Below the pieces are notes generated by a model. It did no database searches and was not told where the DNA came from. It was given only the letters and a program-made list of their open reading frames with translations. Below are positions 36,685-45,194 of a DNA stretch of 64,000 nucleotides, in pieces. Within the stretch, counting starts at the first letter, position 1. Every line of letters starts with the position of its first letter. The position numbers and the translations under genes were made by a program. The DNA comes from Lachnospiraceae bacterium (lineage in GTDB: Bacteria > Bacillota_A > Clostridia > Lachnospirales > Lachnospiraceae), in assembly GCA_028694115.1 (NCBI GenBank), contig JAQUUB010000013.1, positions 24,895 to 88,894 on the forward strand, read 5' to 3'.

Positions 36685-37560
36685 ATGAAAAATGCAAAGG
36701 GGTATTTGAGAACGAATAAACTTCAAAAAATATTAATTGTAGTACTTCTGGTCACCATTTTTTTTCTGGCTGTCTTATTTTATATAAAAGAACATTATCG
36801 TGTGAAAACGGTTACCGTAACAGGAAATCAGCATTATACAAATGAACAAATACAAAAGATTGTAATGAGTGGAAAGTACGGAGACAATTCCATGTATTTG
36901 TATTTTAAATATAAATACAAAAAGGTAGATAACGTTCCCTTTGTAGAAACGATGGATGTAACAATTGTTTCCCCTTCAGAGATAAAGATAACGGTATATG
37001 AGAAAGCCATAGCCGGATATGTAGAGTACCTGGGACGTTATATGTATTTTGACAAAGATGGCATAGTGGTAGAAAGTTCAGAGTCACAAGTGGATAATCT
37101 GCCTTATGTAACAGGACTAAAGTTTGACTATGTAGTTATGTATGAAAAGCTCCCAATTGAAAACGAACAGATATTTAAGGAAATTCTAAGCATCACCCAA
37201 TTATTAACAAAGTATCGTATAAAAACCACGAAAATATATTTTGATCAGGACCTAAATATCGATTTATATTTTGATCAGGCAAAAGTACAAATTGGTAACA
37301 TGAACAATATAGATGAGAAAATGATTAAGCTACAGTACATTGTTCCAAAATTAAAAGGATTAAGTGGTACTTTGTATATGGAAAACTATCAAAATGATTC
37401 CAAAGAGGACTATATCACATTCCAAAGAGACGATGTGCAATCTCATTCTGAATTAAATATGGAAGAAATACTTGTAAGTGAAAATCAAGTACAAGTTTCA
37501 GGGAATGTTTCAGGTAATGTTTCAGGCAACGTTTCAGGCAATGTCATAGCTGACGATTAG
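36685..37560 (+). CDS. ftsQ: cell division protein FtsQ/DivIB with VSGN tail
   Basis: Bitopic septum protein. It has a basic cytoplasmic N-terminus, one membrane helix (about residues 14-36), a POTRA domain starting YRVKTVTVTGNQHYTNEQI, and a beta domain. The C-terminus is a low-complexity run of four VSGN units. The ATG at 36685 (GGAG 9 nt and AAGGGA closer upstream) is preferred to the ATG at 36670, which lacks a ribosome site; the product is then 291 residues. ftsZ follows after 130 nt. Confidence 0.9.
   Translation: MKNAKGYLRTNKLQKILIVVLLVTIFFLAVLFYIKEHYRVKTVTVTGNQHYTNEQIQKIVMSGKYGDNSMYLYFKYKYKKVDNVPFVETMDVTIVSPSEIKITVYEKAIAGYVEYLGRYMYFDKDGIVVESSESQVDNLPYVTGLKFDYVVMYEKLPIENEQIFKEILSITQLLTKYRIKTTKIYFDQDLNIDLYFDQAKVQIGNMNNIDEKMIKLQYIVPKLKGLSGTLYMENYQNDSKEDYITFQRDDVQSHSELNMEEILVSENQVQVSGNVSGNVSGNVSGNVIADD
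37495..37542 (+). repeat. 12-bp tandem repeat encoding VSGN x4
   Basis: Four consecutive units of GTTTCAGGNAAY encode VSGN-VSGN-VSGN-VSGN near the FtsQ C-terminus. Each unit is in frame, so slippage would change tail length without a frameshift. Confidence 0.9.
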
Positions 37561-37596
37561 AAAAATAAGGAAATTAAGGAAATTTGAAATTAATAG

Positions 37597-37625
37597 TTGA
37601 TAAATTAATGAAATAATTATATGAT
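37597..37625 (+). promoter_or_regulatory. sigma-A promoter of ftsZ
   Basis: TTGATA, 17-nt spacer, TATGAT, about 65 nt before the ftsZ start, in an AT-rich gap. This gives ftsZ its own transcription in addition to any read-through from the cluster. Confidence 0.7.
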
Positions 37626-37690
37626 ATAGTATATGGAGTTTGTAAGGAGAGAAGAGTCGGCATTTTTGCTGGCATGAAGGAGGAGTACCT

Positions 37691-38842
37691 TTGCTAGAAA
37701 TTAAGACAAATGACGCTGAGTCTACTGCCAAAATAATTGTTATAGGTGTTGGTGGTGCAGGCAATAATGCTGTTAATAGAATGGTGGAAGAAAATATTGG
37801 AGGAGTTGATTTTATTGGTGTTAACACTGATAAACAGGCTTTGCAATTATGTAAGTCTCCAAGACTTCTTCAGATAGGTGAGAAATTAACAAAAGGTTTA
37901 GGAGCTGGAGCAAGACCCGAAGTGGGTGAAAAGGCTGCAGAAGAGAGTTTAGATGAGATTTCAGAAGCGATAAAGGGATGTGATATGGTTTTTGTTACCT
38001 GTGGTATGGGTGGTGGAACCGGTACTGGTGCTGCACCTGTAGTTGCTAAAGTGGCAAAAGACATGGGGATTCTTACCGTTGGTGTTGTTACGAAACCTTT
38101 TAAATTTGAAGCAAAAACACGTATGGTGAATGCGCTAGGTGGAATTGAGAAGTTAAAGGAAAGCGTAGATACTTTAATTGTAATCCCAAATGATAAGTTA
38201 CTCGAAATCGTTGACCGACGTACAACAATGCCTGATGCATTAAAGAAAGCAGACGAAGTACTCCAACAGGCAGTTCAGGGAATTACAGATTTAATTAATG
38301 TACCAGCACTTATTAATTTAGATTTTGCTGATGTACAGACGGTTATGAAGGACAAGGGAATTGCACATATTGGAATAGGACAGGCAAAGGGTGATGATAA
38401 GGCAATTGAAGCTGTGAAGCAGGCTGTTGCCAGCCCATTATTAGAGACTACGATAGCAGGAGCCTCTCATGTAATCATTAATGTTTCTGGTGATATTTCA
38501 CTTATGGATGCAAATGATGCAGTTAGTTATGTTCAGGATTTGGCTGGAGATAATGCAAATATTATTTTCGGTGCAATGTACGATAATAAGGAAACAGATG
38601 CAGCTACTATTACAGTAATTGCTACAGGTCTTGATACCGCAGCTGTCCAAAGTGCTGTTAATCGTTATGCTGGTAGTTTTTCTACATATGCAGGTCAAAA
38701 GACTGGAACAGTGCCCAGGGGAGTAAATCCTGTTAATACAGGAGCTGTACCATTTACCGGTATTCAAAAATCAGACAAGCCATTAGTTAGCAATGTTGAA
38801 GCAAAGACGATTAAGGTACCAGATTTCTTGAAAAGACAATAG
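37691..38842 (+). CDS. ftsZ: cell division GTPase FtsZ
   Basis: Tubulin homologue that forms the Z-ring. The 383-residue protein has the GTP-binding [13 protein letters not shown], the tubulin signature [10 protein letters not shown], the T7 catalytic loop NLDFADV, a variable linker and the C-terminal peptide [10 protein letters not shown] that docks partners such as FtsA or SepF. The start is TTG, with AAGGAGG 7 nt upstream. ftsA is not adjacent. A strong terminator follows. Confidence 0.98.
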   Translation: MLEIKTNDAESTAKIIVIGVGGAGNNAVNRMVEENIGGVDFIGVNTDKQALQLCKSPRLLQIGEKLTKGLGAGARPEVGEKAAEESLDEISEAIKGCDMVFVTCGMGGGTGTGAAPVVAKVAKDMGILTVGVVTKPFKFEAKTRMVNALGGIEKLKESVDTLIVIPNDKLLEIVDRRTTMPDALKKADEVLQQAVQGITDLINVPALINLDFADVQTVMKDKGIAHIGIGQAKGDDKAIEAVKQAVASPLLETTIAGASHVIINVSGDISLMDANDAVSYVQDLAGDNANIIFGAMYDNKETDAATITVIATGLDTAAVQSAVNRYAGSFSTYAGQKTGTVPRGVNPVNTGAVPFTGIQKSDKPLVSNVEAKTIKVPDFLKRQ

Positions 38843-38859
38843 AAGAAAATACTAATTTT

Positions 38860-38893
38860 AAATCGCTTGGGTAAAACCCAGGCGATTTTTTTG
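38860..38893 (+). terminator. intrinsic terminator after ftsZ
   Basis: A 12-bp stem, AATCGCTTGGGT paired to ACCCAGGCGATT with one G-T pair and a 3-nt loop, then seven T. It closes the division cluster. Confidence 0.95.
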
Positions 38894-38923
38894 TTGAAAA
38901 AGAGAGATAGAAAAAAATAAGTG

Positions 38924-38967
38924 TTCTACACATTGTGACAAAAACCATAAATCAAATTGACTATAAT
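38924..38967 (+). promoter_or_regulatory. candidate Spo0A-controlled promoter of spoIIGA
   Basis: A TATAAT at 38962-38967 is preceded by TTGTGA (38933-38938) with a long spacer of 23 nt, and by TTCTACA (38924-38930), one mismatch from the 0A box TTCGACA. In Bacillus the spoIIG promoter also has an over-long spacer and 0A boxes near the -35. Recognised by analogy only. Confidence 0.45.
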
Positions 38968-38995
38968 GATACAAGAAAGCGAATGGAGGTGTGAG

Positions 38996-39814
38996 TTGCA
39001 ATATGAATTATATATTGATGTTTTTTTCTTATTTAATCTGTGGATGAATTATTTGATTCTAGAGATAACAAATATGTTTATGAAAACATCAATAGCAAGA
39101 ATTAAAATAGCTCTTATTGCTGCAGCAGGAGCATTTGGTTTATGCATCATCGTACTATTGCCGTTTGGAAGTCTACAGATGAAATCTATTATTGCTGAAA
39201 TTCTATACGGTATTGTAACGCTTCGATTTGGCTTTCATCTTAAGGATAAACAGTTTGTAAAAGGATTCGTTTGTCTTTATGGATCAGCAGTTCTGTTAGC
39301 TGGGATGATTGAATTTTTCATAGGAAAATATTCTGCTTGGACAATTATGATAGTTGGAACTATGTGCGCAGGGATTATCTATGTTGCTTATAAAGGATAT
39401 CAATATCTGTTTGAGAGAGAAAAATATTATTATCAGGTAAAAGTCAACTGTAATTCCTTATCGGTAGAAGTTAAGGGGCTCTTTGATAGTGGTAACACAC
39501 TCTGTGATCCAATTGGAGGAAATTGCGTACATATCATTAGTGAGGAGGCTGCTCACAGTATTAATCTAGCGAATAGGGAAGAAAAGATTAGATTAATACC
39601 ATATCAGTCAGTAGGAAAGCAAAACGGGTTAATGACCGCCTACTTTGCAGATTCTATAGAAATAGAAAAAGATGGTAAGATTGTTGAAATCAATTCACCA
39701 CTTTTAGGTATTTACAAAGGAAAATTATCAGAATTAGGAGAATATGAAATAATTTTAAACTCGAGAGTATTTTTGCAAGAACATAATAAAGGGAGGAAAA
39801 GGTATGCTGTTTAA
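38996..39814 (+). CDS. spoIIGA: sigma-E processing peptidase SpoIIGA
   Basis: Membrane aspartic protease that removes the pro-sequence of sigma-E in the mother cell after engulfment signalling. The 272-residue protein has five N-terminal membrane helices and a cytoplasmic protease half with the active-site motif LFDSGNTL (Asp-Ser-Gly). I start at TTG 38996, 6 nt after GGAGG (38985-38989), giving the usual short N-terminus before the first helix; the ATG codons further upstream lack ribosome sites. It overlaps sigE by 11 nt. Confidence 0.92.
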   Translation: MQYELYIDVFFLFNLWMNYLILEITNMFMKTSIARIKIALIAAAGAFGLCIIVLLPFGSLQMKSIIAEILYGIVTLRFGFHLKDKQFVKGFVCLYGSAVLLAGMIEFFIGKYSAWTIMIVGTMCAGIIYVAYKGYQYLFEREKYYYQVKVNCNSLSVEVKGLFDSGNTLCDPIGGNCVHIISEEAAHSINLANREEKIRLIPYQSVGKQNGLMTAYFADSIEIEKDGKIVEINSPLLGIYKGKLSELGEYEIILNSRVFLQEHNKGRKRYAV

Positions 39815-40544
39815 GGTAGCTATGCCTGGTAAATGCCAGATTCGGTTTTTGACACCGATACCAAGGCTATTTTTGAAATCAACAGGTGAAATTCATTATA
39901 TAGGAGGAACGGAGGTTTTACCACCGCCATTAGACTCAGAGAAAGAAAATGAAATCATTTCGGATCTTGGAAGTGAATATGATAAGGATGCAAAAGAAAT
40001 CCTTATTGAACATAATTTAAGGCTTGTTGTATACATAGCAAAGAAATTTGATAATACAGGAGTAGGCGTAGAGGATTTGATCTCGATAGGGACAATTGGC
40101 TTAATCAAATCAATTAACACGTTCAATCCTGATAAGAATATTAAATTGGCAACTTATGCCTCAAGGTGCATTGAGAATGAAATATTAATGTATTTAAGAA
40201 GAAATAATAAAACGAAACTGGAGGTGTCCATTGATGAACCTCTCAATGTTGACTGGGACGGTAATGAACTTTTACTATCTGATATTCTTGGTACAGATGA
40301 GGACGTTATTTATAAAGATATTGAAAACGAAGTAGAACGTAAGCTTCTGCTAAAAGCAATCGATAAACTATCAGAGCGCGAGAAAACAATTGTAAATCTT
40401 CGATTTGGAATAGGAGAAGGAAGTGGAGAAGAAATGACGCAAAAAGAGGTGGCTGTCCTTCTTGGAATTTCCCAGTCCTACATTTCAAGACTTGAGAAAA
40501 AAATTATTAAGCGTTTAAAAAAGGAAATAGTAAGGTTTGAATAA
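39804..40544 (+). CDS. sigE: sporulation sigma factor sigma-E
   Basis: Mother-cell sigma factor made as an inactive precursor. The 246-residue protein begins with a hydrophobic pro-sequence of about 27 residues, followed by the conserved [13 protein letters not shown] processing region. Sigma-70 regions 2 ([16 protein letters not shown]) and 4 ([23 protein letters not shown]) are complete. The ATG sits 11 nt inside spoIIGA with GGGAGG upstream, so protease and substrate are co-translated. Confidence 0.97.
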   Translation: MLFKVAMPGKCQIRFLTPIPRLFLKSTGEIHYIGGTEVLPPPLDSEKENEIISDLGSEYDKDAKEILIEHNLRLVVYIAKKFDNTGVGVEDLISIGTIGLIKSINTFNPDKNIKLATYASRCIENEILMYLRRNNKTKLEVSIDEPLNVDWDGNELLLSDILGTDEDVIYKDIENEVERKLLLKAIDKLSEREKTIVNLRFGIGEGSGEEMTQKEVAVLLGISQSYISRLEKKIIKRLKKEIVRFE

Positions 40545-40546
40545 CG

Positions 40547-40819
40547 TTAACAAAGAAGTCCGCCTCGGTGGTCGTGAAGTGCTTCTTCTTCACAGATATC
40601 GACAAGAATAATATCTGGTCCCATCTGCCTGATTTGACTATAATTGATACAATATTCTGATGATCCAGGAAAAACGCCCAAAAATTTGCAGGGTCCTGGA
40701 ACAATAAGCTGTTGTATTTGACCGGAATGGCAATCAAAACAGAGATCACAAACATAACCAAGTTTTCTGCAGGTGCGAATATTTACTACTTCAGAATTTG
40801 TTAATTCACTATATCGCAT
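40547..40819 (-). CDS. YlmC/YmxH-family sporulation protein (PRC-barrel-like)
   Basis: This 90-residue protein has the YlmC/YmxH pattern: an N-terminal MRYSELTNSEVVNI, a GYVCDL core and a central IVPGP segment. Proteins of this family are linked to sporulation, with no biochemical role established. AAAGGAGG lies 6 nt before the ATG. It is on the minus strand between sigE and sigG and ends only 2 nt from the sigE stop, so there is no room for a terminator and the two transcripts must overlap. Confidence 0.88.
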   Translation of the reverse strand: MRYSELTNSEVVNIRTCRKLGYVCDLCFDCHSGQIQQLIVPGPCKFLGVFPGSSEYCINYSQIRQMGPDIILVDICEEEALHDHRGGLLC

Positions 40820-40977
40820 AGTAAGCCTCCTTTGGAGTCTATAATTTAAAATATGCGATTTTGTAATTGATTGTGTATAGTTCCTGAAATTCTGTAAATT
40901 ATTCTTTTATTTTATGAATATTTCCAAGGCAATTTGTGAATGATTTTAGTAATACAATTACTAGGAGGAATTCACCT

Positions 40978-41757
40978 ATGCTACAAGGAAAAGTAGAAAT
41001 ATGCGGAGTGAATACAGCGAAGCTTCCTATTCTTCGAAATGAAGAAAAGGAAGCTTTGTTTGCGAGAATACAAAATGGGGATGAAGGAGCTAGGGAGGAA
41101 TATATAAAGGGAAATCTTCGTCTGGTATTAAGCGTTATAAAACGTTTCTCAAATAGTAATGAAAATGTGGATGATTTATTTCAAATTGGATGTATTGGAC
41201 TTATTAAGGCACTGGATAATTTTGATCCAGAGGGACATGATGTAAAGTTCTCAACCTATGCAGTTCCTATGATTATTGGAGAAATCAGAAGATTTCTAAG
41301 GGATAATCAAAGCTTACGTGTTAGCAGGTCAATTAAGGATACGGCATATAAAGCAATTTATACAAAGGAAGCACTTATGAAACGTTCGATGAAGGAACCG
41401 ACTGTGGAAGAGATTGCTTCTGAAATCGGTGTTGCAAAAGAAGAAATCGTATATGCAATGGATGCAATACAAAATCCCATGAGCTTGTATGAACCAGTAT
41501 ATACAGAGGGTGGGGATACTCTATATGTCATGGATCAGATTTCAGATAAAAAGAATAAAGAAGAAAACTGGGTTGAACAGCTATCTTTAAGCGAAGCAAT
41601 GAAGAAACTAACAGATAGAGAAAATTTTATTATTAAATTACGATTTTTTGAAGGAAAAACACAAATGGAAGTGGCGGATGAAATCGGAATTTCTCAGGCA
41701 CAGGTAAGCAGATTAGAAAAAAATGCTTTAAGGAGTATGAAGAATTATCTTGGATAA
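40978..41757 (+). CDS. sigG: forespore sigma factor sigma-G
   Basis: Late forespore sigma factor. The 259-residue protein starts with MLQGKVEICGVNTAKLP, the conserved sigma-G N-terminus, followed by complete region 2 (FQIGCIGLIKALDNFD), region 3 and region 4 (TQMEVADEIGISQAQVSRLEK). The ATG at 40978 has AGGAGG 9 nt upstream; an earlier in-frame GTG at 40936 does not. I could not identify a convincing sigma-F or sigma-G promoter in the 158-nt gap shared with the antisense gene. Confidence 0.97.
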   Translation: MLQGKVEICGVNTAKLPILRNEEKEALFARIQNGDEGAREEYIKGNLRLVLSVIKRFSNSNENVDDLFQIGCIGLIKALDNFDPEGHDVKFSTYAVPMIIGEIRRFLRDNQSLRVSRSIKDTAYKAIYTKEALMKRSMKEPTVEEIASEIGVAKEEIVYAMDAIQNPMSLYEPVYTEGGDTLYVMDQISDKKNKEENWVEQLSLSEAMKKLTDRENFIIKLRFFEGKTQMEVADEIGISQAQVSRLEKNALRSMKNYLG

Positions 41758-41777
41758 TGAGTTAACATAAATGGACG

Positions 41778-41806
41778 TTGACATAATACAAAATAGTGAA
41801 TATAAT
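41778..41806 (+). promoter_or_regulatory. perfect-consensus sigma-A promoter upstream of nrdR
   Basis: TTGACA, 17-nt spacer, TATAAT: every base matches consensus. It lies about 240 nt before the nrdR start, so the transcript would carry a long leader that includes the antisense form of intergenic element copy 2. Confidence 0.9.
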
Positions 41807-41884
41807 ATGAGATATCGTACAAGTTTAAGCTTGTTAAGCAACACAAACAAACATGCTGCTACAAACAGCACAAATAATAAATGA

Positions 41885-41969
41885 GAAGAAGGCGCTTGCG
41901 ACTTCTTCCTGTGTGAGAGTTAGATATACTTCGCATGGTTCTTTCATGCGTTAGTATATCTTCTCACAC
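41885..41969 (-). repeat. structured intergenic element, copy 2 (minus orientation)
   Basis: Read on the minus strand from 41969. Outer stem GTGTGAGA/TCTCACAC (41962-41969 with 41911-41918), 3-nt bulge AAC on the 3' side, inner arm AGATATACTAACGCATG pairing with a 16-nt partner (41922-41937), loop AAAGAAC. Hairpin 2 (41885-41908) is GAAGAAG-T-CGC-AA-GCG-C-CTTCTTC. The arrangement is identical to copy 1 with a different inner stem. Confidence 0.85.
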
Positions 41970-42048
41970 TTCACACTTTATATAAAAATGAAATATAGGA
42001 ACAGTGATGATTGGGGAGCGCTACAAAAAAGCGCAGATGGGGGGAAAC

Positions 42049-42498
42049 ATGAAATGTCCGTTTTGTGGTCATGAGAACACGAGAGTAATTGATTCAAGAC
42101 CTGCTGAAGAAAACAATTCAATCAGACGTCGCAGGGTATGCGATGAATGTGATAAGCGTTTTACTACATACGAAAAAGTGGAAACAATACCACTTATTAT
42201 TATTAAAAAGGATAATAATCGAGAAACTTATGATCGATCCAAAATTGAGGCTGGTGTTTTAAGAGCATGTCATAAACGTCCAATCTCCGCAGATCAGATT
42301 ACACAATTAGTTGATGAGGTAGAAACAGATATCTTTAATATGGAAGAAAAAGAAGTTTCTAGTAATGTAATTGGTGAACTGGTTATGAATAAGTTAAAAG
42401 ATTTAGAAGCTGTTGCTTATGTTAGGTTTGCCTCTGTATATCGTGAATTTAAAGATATTAATACATTCATGGATGAACTAAAGAAAGTTCTTGCTTGA
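42049..42498 (+). CDS. nrdR: ribonucleotide reductase repressor NrdR
   Basis: Nucleotide-sensing repressor of ribonucleotide reductase genes. The protein has the N-terminal zinc ribbon (CPFC at 3-6 and CDEC about 30) with the RRRR stretch, then an ATP-cone domain from about residue 47 (PLIIIKKDNNRETYDR). I start at 42049 (MKCPFCGH), the universal NrdR N-terminus and a normal 149 residues; the frame is open 15 codons further up. The ribosome site is an unusual GGGGGG run. Confidence 0.96.
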   Translation: MKCPFCGHENTRVIDSRPAEENNSIRRRRVCDECDKRFTTYEKVETIPLIIIKKDNNRETYDRSKIEAGVLRACHKRPISADQITQLVDEVETDIFNMEEKEVSSNVIGELVMNKLKDLEAVAYVRFASVYREFKDINTFMDELKKVLA

Positions 42499-42521
42499 AA
42501 TAAAAGGAGCATGATAGTTGA

Positions 42522-42791
42522 ATGGAATTTGAAGAGAAACTTTTAAAGGCAAAAAATCATATTAAACGAGTGGACCAAATTAGGGTAGGATGCTTGATGA
42601 TTGCAGTAGTAGTTGCAGCATTCCTATACTTTGGAAATAATTACATTAAAGAATCTTCCTGGTATATTGCAATATTTCCTTTTGCGGTTAAAACAGCTAC
42701 GATTCTTGTTTGCATTGCTTTAATTACTACGTTACTTAAATTTCCTTTAATTAGAAAGCATAATAGAATTTTAAAAGAACACAAAAAGTAA
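42522..42791 (+). CDS. small two-helix membrane protein, unknown
   Basis: This 89-residue protein has a charged N-terminus, two hydrophobic helices (about residues 24-40 and 50-70, separated by a short loop), and a basic C-terminal tail. I do not recognise the family. AAGGAG is 12 nt before the ATG. It follows nrdR by 23 nt and is closed by a terminator, so it is probably co-transcribed with nrdR. Confidence 0.65.
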   Translation: MEFEEKLLKAKNHIKRVDQIRVGCLMIAVVVAAFLYFGNNYIKESSWYIAIFPFAVKTATILVCIALITTLLKFPLIRKHNRILKEHKK

Positions 42792-42804
42792 TCATTAAAC
42801 TTTA

Positions 42805-42836
42805 ATTTAGGGCTGTACAACAAGCCCTTTTTTTAT
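42805..42836 (+). terminator. intrinsic terminator after the small membrane gene
   Basis: Stem AGGGCT/AGCCCT with an 8-nt loop and a run of T interrupted only by its end. It ends the nrdR unit. Confidence 0.88.
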
Positions 42837-42857
42837 GGGATAATATATCGAAATTTT

Positions 42858-42886
42858 TTGCATCCAATACCATTATTTGTTATAAT
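42858..42886 (+). promoter_or_regulatory. sigma-A promoter of the EamA-aro unit
   Basis: TTGCAT, 17-nt spacer, TATAAT, about 45 nt before the transporter start, directly after a terminator. Confidence 0.8.
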
Positions 42887-42932
42887 GTCATGATGGAAAT
42901 ACTAAGAGATAAAAAAGAGAGAAGAAAAACGG

Positions 42933-43823
42933 ATGATAAGCTTGAATAAAAATAAAGATAAAAAAAGAATTGCAGCAAGTATGGGACTGTTATTTGCAGC
43001 TTTTGTCTGGGGCTTCGCATTTGTTGTGGTAAAAACATCCTTAGATATTATTCCACCAATCTATATGCTGGCATTTCGATTTACCATTGCTTCCATTGCT
43101 TTATGTATTATTTTTCGTAAAAAGTTGAAAAATATTACAAGACAAACGATTTTTATGGGGTTTGTACTAGGCTTTTTCTTATTTACAGGTTATGTTGTTC
43201 AAACCATCGGATGTAAATATACAACAGCAGGGAAAAATGCATTTTTAACAACCATTTATGTAATTTTAGTTCCTTTTTTGCATTGGTTAATTAGCAGAAA
43301 AAAATTAAATAAATATAATTTACTAGCTGCCATTCTGGCACTTGTTGGAATTGGTTTATTATCTTTACAAGGAGACTTATCAATCAATATTGGAGATGGA
43401 TTAACGTTGCTTTGCGGACTGTTATTCTCCTTTCAAATTATTTATATTGATAAATATACAGAAACGGAAGATCCTATTTTACTAACGGTATTACAAATTA
43501 TAGTAGCAGCCATTTTTTCATGGTTATTAGCTCCGATTATGGATGGAAGTATTACAAATATTCCTTTTAATTTACAATCGGTAGTAAGTATGTTTTATCT
43601 TGGAATTTTTAGTACTATGATTGCATTTTTGATTCAAAATGTCTGTCAGAAGTTTACACATCCAGCCACAGCATCCATATTACTCTCCATGGAATCGGTA
43701 TTCGGAGTGCTTTGCTCTGTAATTTTTCTTGGTGAAGTGTTAACAATAAAAATGATTTTTGGATGTATGATTATGTTTGGGGCAATTATTCTGTCACAAA
43801 CGAAAGGAAGCGAGGGAACCTGA
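42933..43823 (+). CDS. EamA/DMT-superfamily transporter
   Basis: This 296-residue protein has ten predicted membrane helices in two homologous halves of five, the layout of the drug/metabolite transporter superfamily (EamA family). Pro and Gly residues in helices (FAAFVWGFAFVVVK near the start; LSMESVFGVLCSVIFLGE in the second half) match the family. Substrate is unknown; metabolites or amino acids are typical. It heads a run that continues into the HAD phosphatase gene after 1 nt. Confidence 0.88.
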   Translation: MISLNKNKDKKRIAASMGLLFAAFVWGFAFVVVKTSLDIIPPIYMLAFRFTIASIALCIIFRKKLKNITRQTIFMGFVLGFFLFTGYVVQTIGCKYTTAGKNAFLTTIYVILVPFLHWLISRKKLNKYNLLAAILALVGIGLLSLQGDLSINIGDGLTLLCGLLFSFQIIYIDKYTETEDPILLTVLQIIVAAIFSWLLAPIMDGSITNIPFNLQSVVSMFYLGIFSTMIAFLIQNVCQKFTHPATASILLSMESVFGVLCSVIFLGEVLTIKMIFGCMIMFGAIILSQTKGSEGT

Positions 43824-43824
43824 T

Positions 43825-44325
43825 ATGTTTGAGAGGTTTTATCCAGATGAATATGTGGAATCTACTTATGGAATTCCTTTTTTGCAGTTATATGAGCAGG
43901 GGTATCGAGGATTACTATTTGACATAGATAATACACTAGTTCCACATGGGGCACCAGCAGATCAAAAGGCAATTGATTTATTTAAGCATTTAAAAAGTAT
44001 TGGTTTTCAGGTTGTGCTCTTATCAAATAATAAAGAACCTAGGGTAAAAATGTTTAATGAGGTCATTCAGGTACTCTATATATTTAAAGCAGGGAAACCG
44101 GGTACTAAGAATTACTTAAAGGCAATGGAAATGATGGGAACCAATCAATCGAATACTATTTTTGTAGGAGATCAACTGTTTACAGATATTTTTGGAGCTA
44201 AAAATGCAGGAATAAGAACCATTTTAGTGAAGCCAATACATCCGAAAGAAGAAATTCAGATTGTTTTGAAACGATATCTTGAAAAAGTTGTATTGCATTT
44301 TTATGAAAGGAAAAAGAATTCATGA
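43825..44325 (+). CDS. YqeG-family HAD phosphatase
   Basis: This 166-residue protein is a small HAD hydrolase with FDIDNTLVPHG (nucleophile Asp), the Ser in LLSNN, and VGDQLFTDI for metal binding. YqeG proteins dephosphorylate a phosphate ester that is still uncertain and often lie beside aroE, as here. I start at the ATG at 43825, the second base after the upstream stop, with GAGGG 8 nt upstream; the open frame inside the previous gene is not needed. It overlaps aroE by 4 nt. Confidence 0.92.
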   Translation: MFERFYPDEYVESTYGIPFLQLYEQGYRGLLFDIDNTLVPHGAPADQKAIDLFKHLKSIGFQVVLLSNNKEPRVKMFNEVIQVLYIFKAGKPGTKNYLKAMEMMGTNQSNTIFVGDQLFTDIFGAKNAGIRTILVKPIHPKEEIQIVLKRYLEKVVLHFYERKKNS

Positions 44326-45194
44326 AAATAAATGGGAAAACAAGATTACTAGGATTAATTGGCAACCCAGTAGAGCATACACTGTCACCAGTGATTCACA
44401 ATCGATTATCAGAATTAAAAGGACAAAATGTAGTATATGTTCCATTTTTAGTTGAAAAAGGTGGGATTGAGTATGCCGTAAAAGGAGCCTATGAACTAAA
44501 TATTCTTGGGACTAATGTCACAGTACCTTACAAAGAGCAGGTAATTGAAAATCTGATAGAGATAGATGAATTAGCTAAAAAGATAGGGGCAGTTAATACC
44601 CTGGTACGTATTGAGGGTGGATATAAAGGTTATAATACCGATGCATTAGGTTTCAAACGAGAACTTCAATCGTTAGGAGTTCACTATAAAGGTGAAAAGG
44701 TGATTGTATTAGGTGCTGGCGGCGCTTCAAGGGCTGTAGTGTTTTTGCTTGCACAAGAAGGTGCAAATGAAATTTATTTATTGAATCGAACGATGGAAAA
44801 GGCAGAATTAATCGCACAGGAAGTAAATGAAACAATGGGAAAACAAGTTGTAATTGCAAAGCCATTAAGTGAATATCATCAATTACCAGATCATCAATAT
44901 TTAGCTATTCAGTGCACATCAATTGGACTTTCTCCTAGAGAAGAAGAGTGTGTCATTGAAGATACTGACTTTTATAAAAAGATTCATACTGGAATTGACC
45001 TCATTTATAAACCTTTTGAAACTAAATTTATGAAAATGATAACACAGAGTGGTGGGAATGCATATAATGGATTGCTCATGTTATTGTATCAGGGAGTAAT
45101 TGCTTTTGAGCTATTTACAAAAGTAGAAGTTAATGAAGACGAAGCTAAGGATGTTTATGCTATTTTAGAAAAGGAACTACACAAGAATGAATAA
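44322..45194 (+). CDS. aroE: shikimate dehydrogenase
   Basis: Reduces 3-dehydroshikimate to shikimate with NADPH. The 290-residue protein has the substrate-binding GNPVEHTLSP near residue 13, the NVTVPYKE loop with catalytic Lys, the NTD motif and the NADP-binding VLGAGGASRAV. The start overlaps the previous gene by 4 nt and the end overlaps aroK by 8 nt. Confidence 0.97.
   Translation: MKINGKTRLLGLIGNPVEHTLSPVIHNRLSELKGQNVVYVPFLVEKGGIEYAVKGAYELNILGTNVTVPYKEQVIENLIEIDELAKKIGAVNTLVRIEGGYKGYNTDALGFKRELQSLGVHYKGEKVIVLGAGGASRAVVFLLAQEGANEIYLLNRTMEKAELIAQEVNETMGKQVVIAKPLSEYHQLPDHQYLAIQCTSIGLSPREEECVIEDTDFYKKIHTGIDLIYKPFETKFMKMITQSGGNAYNGLLMLLYQGVIAFELFTKVEVNEDEAKDVYAILEKELHKNE

Noticed and set aside
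40507..40761. 84-codon minus-strand frame overlapping the ylmC/ymxH gene
   Set aside because: It is in another frame of the same strand; the 90-residue product starting at 40819 has the good ribosome site and family pattern.
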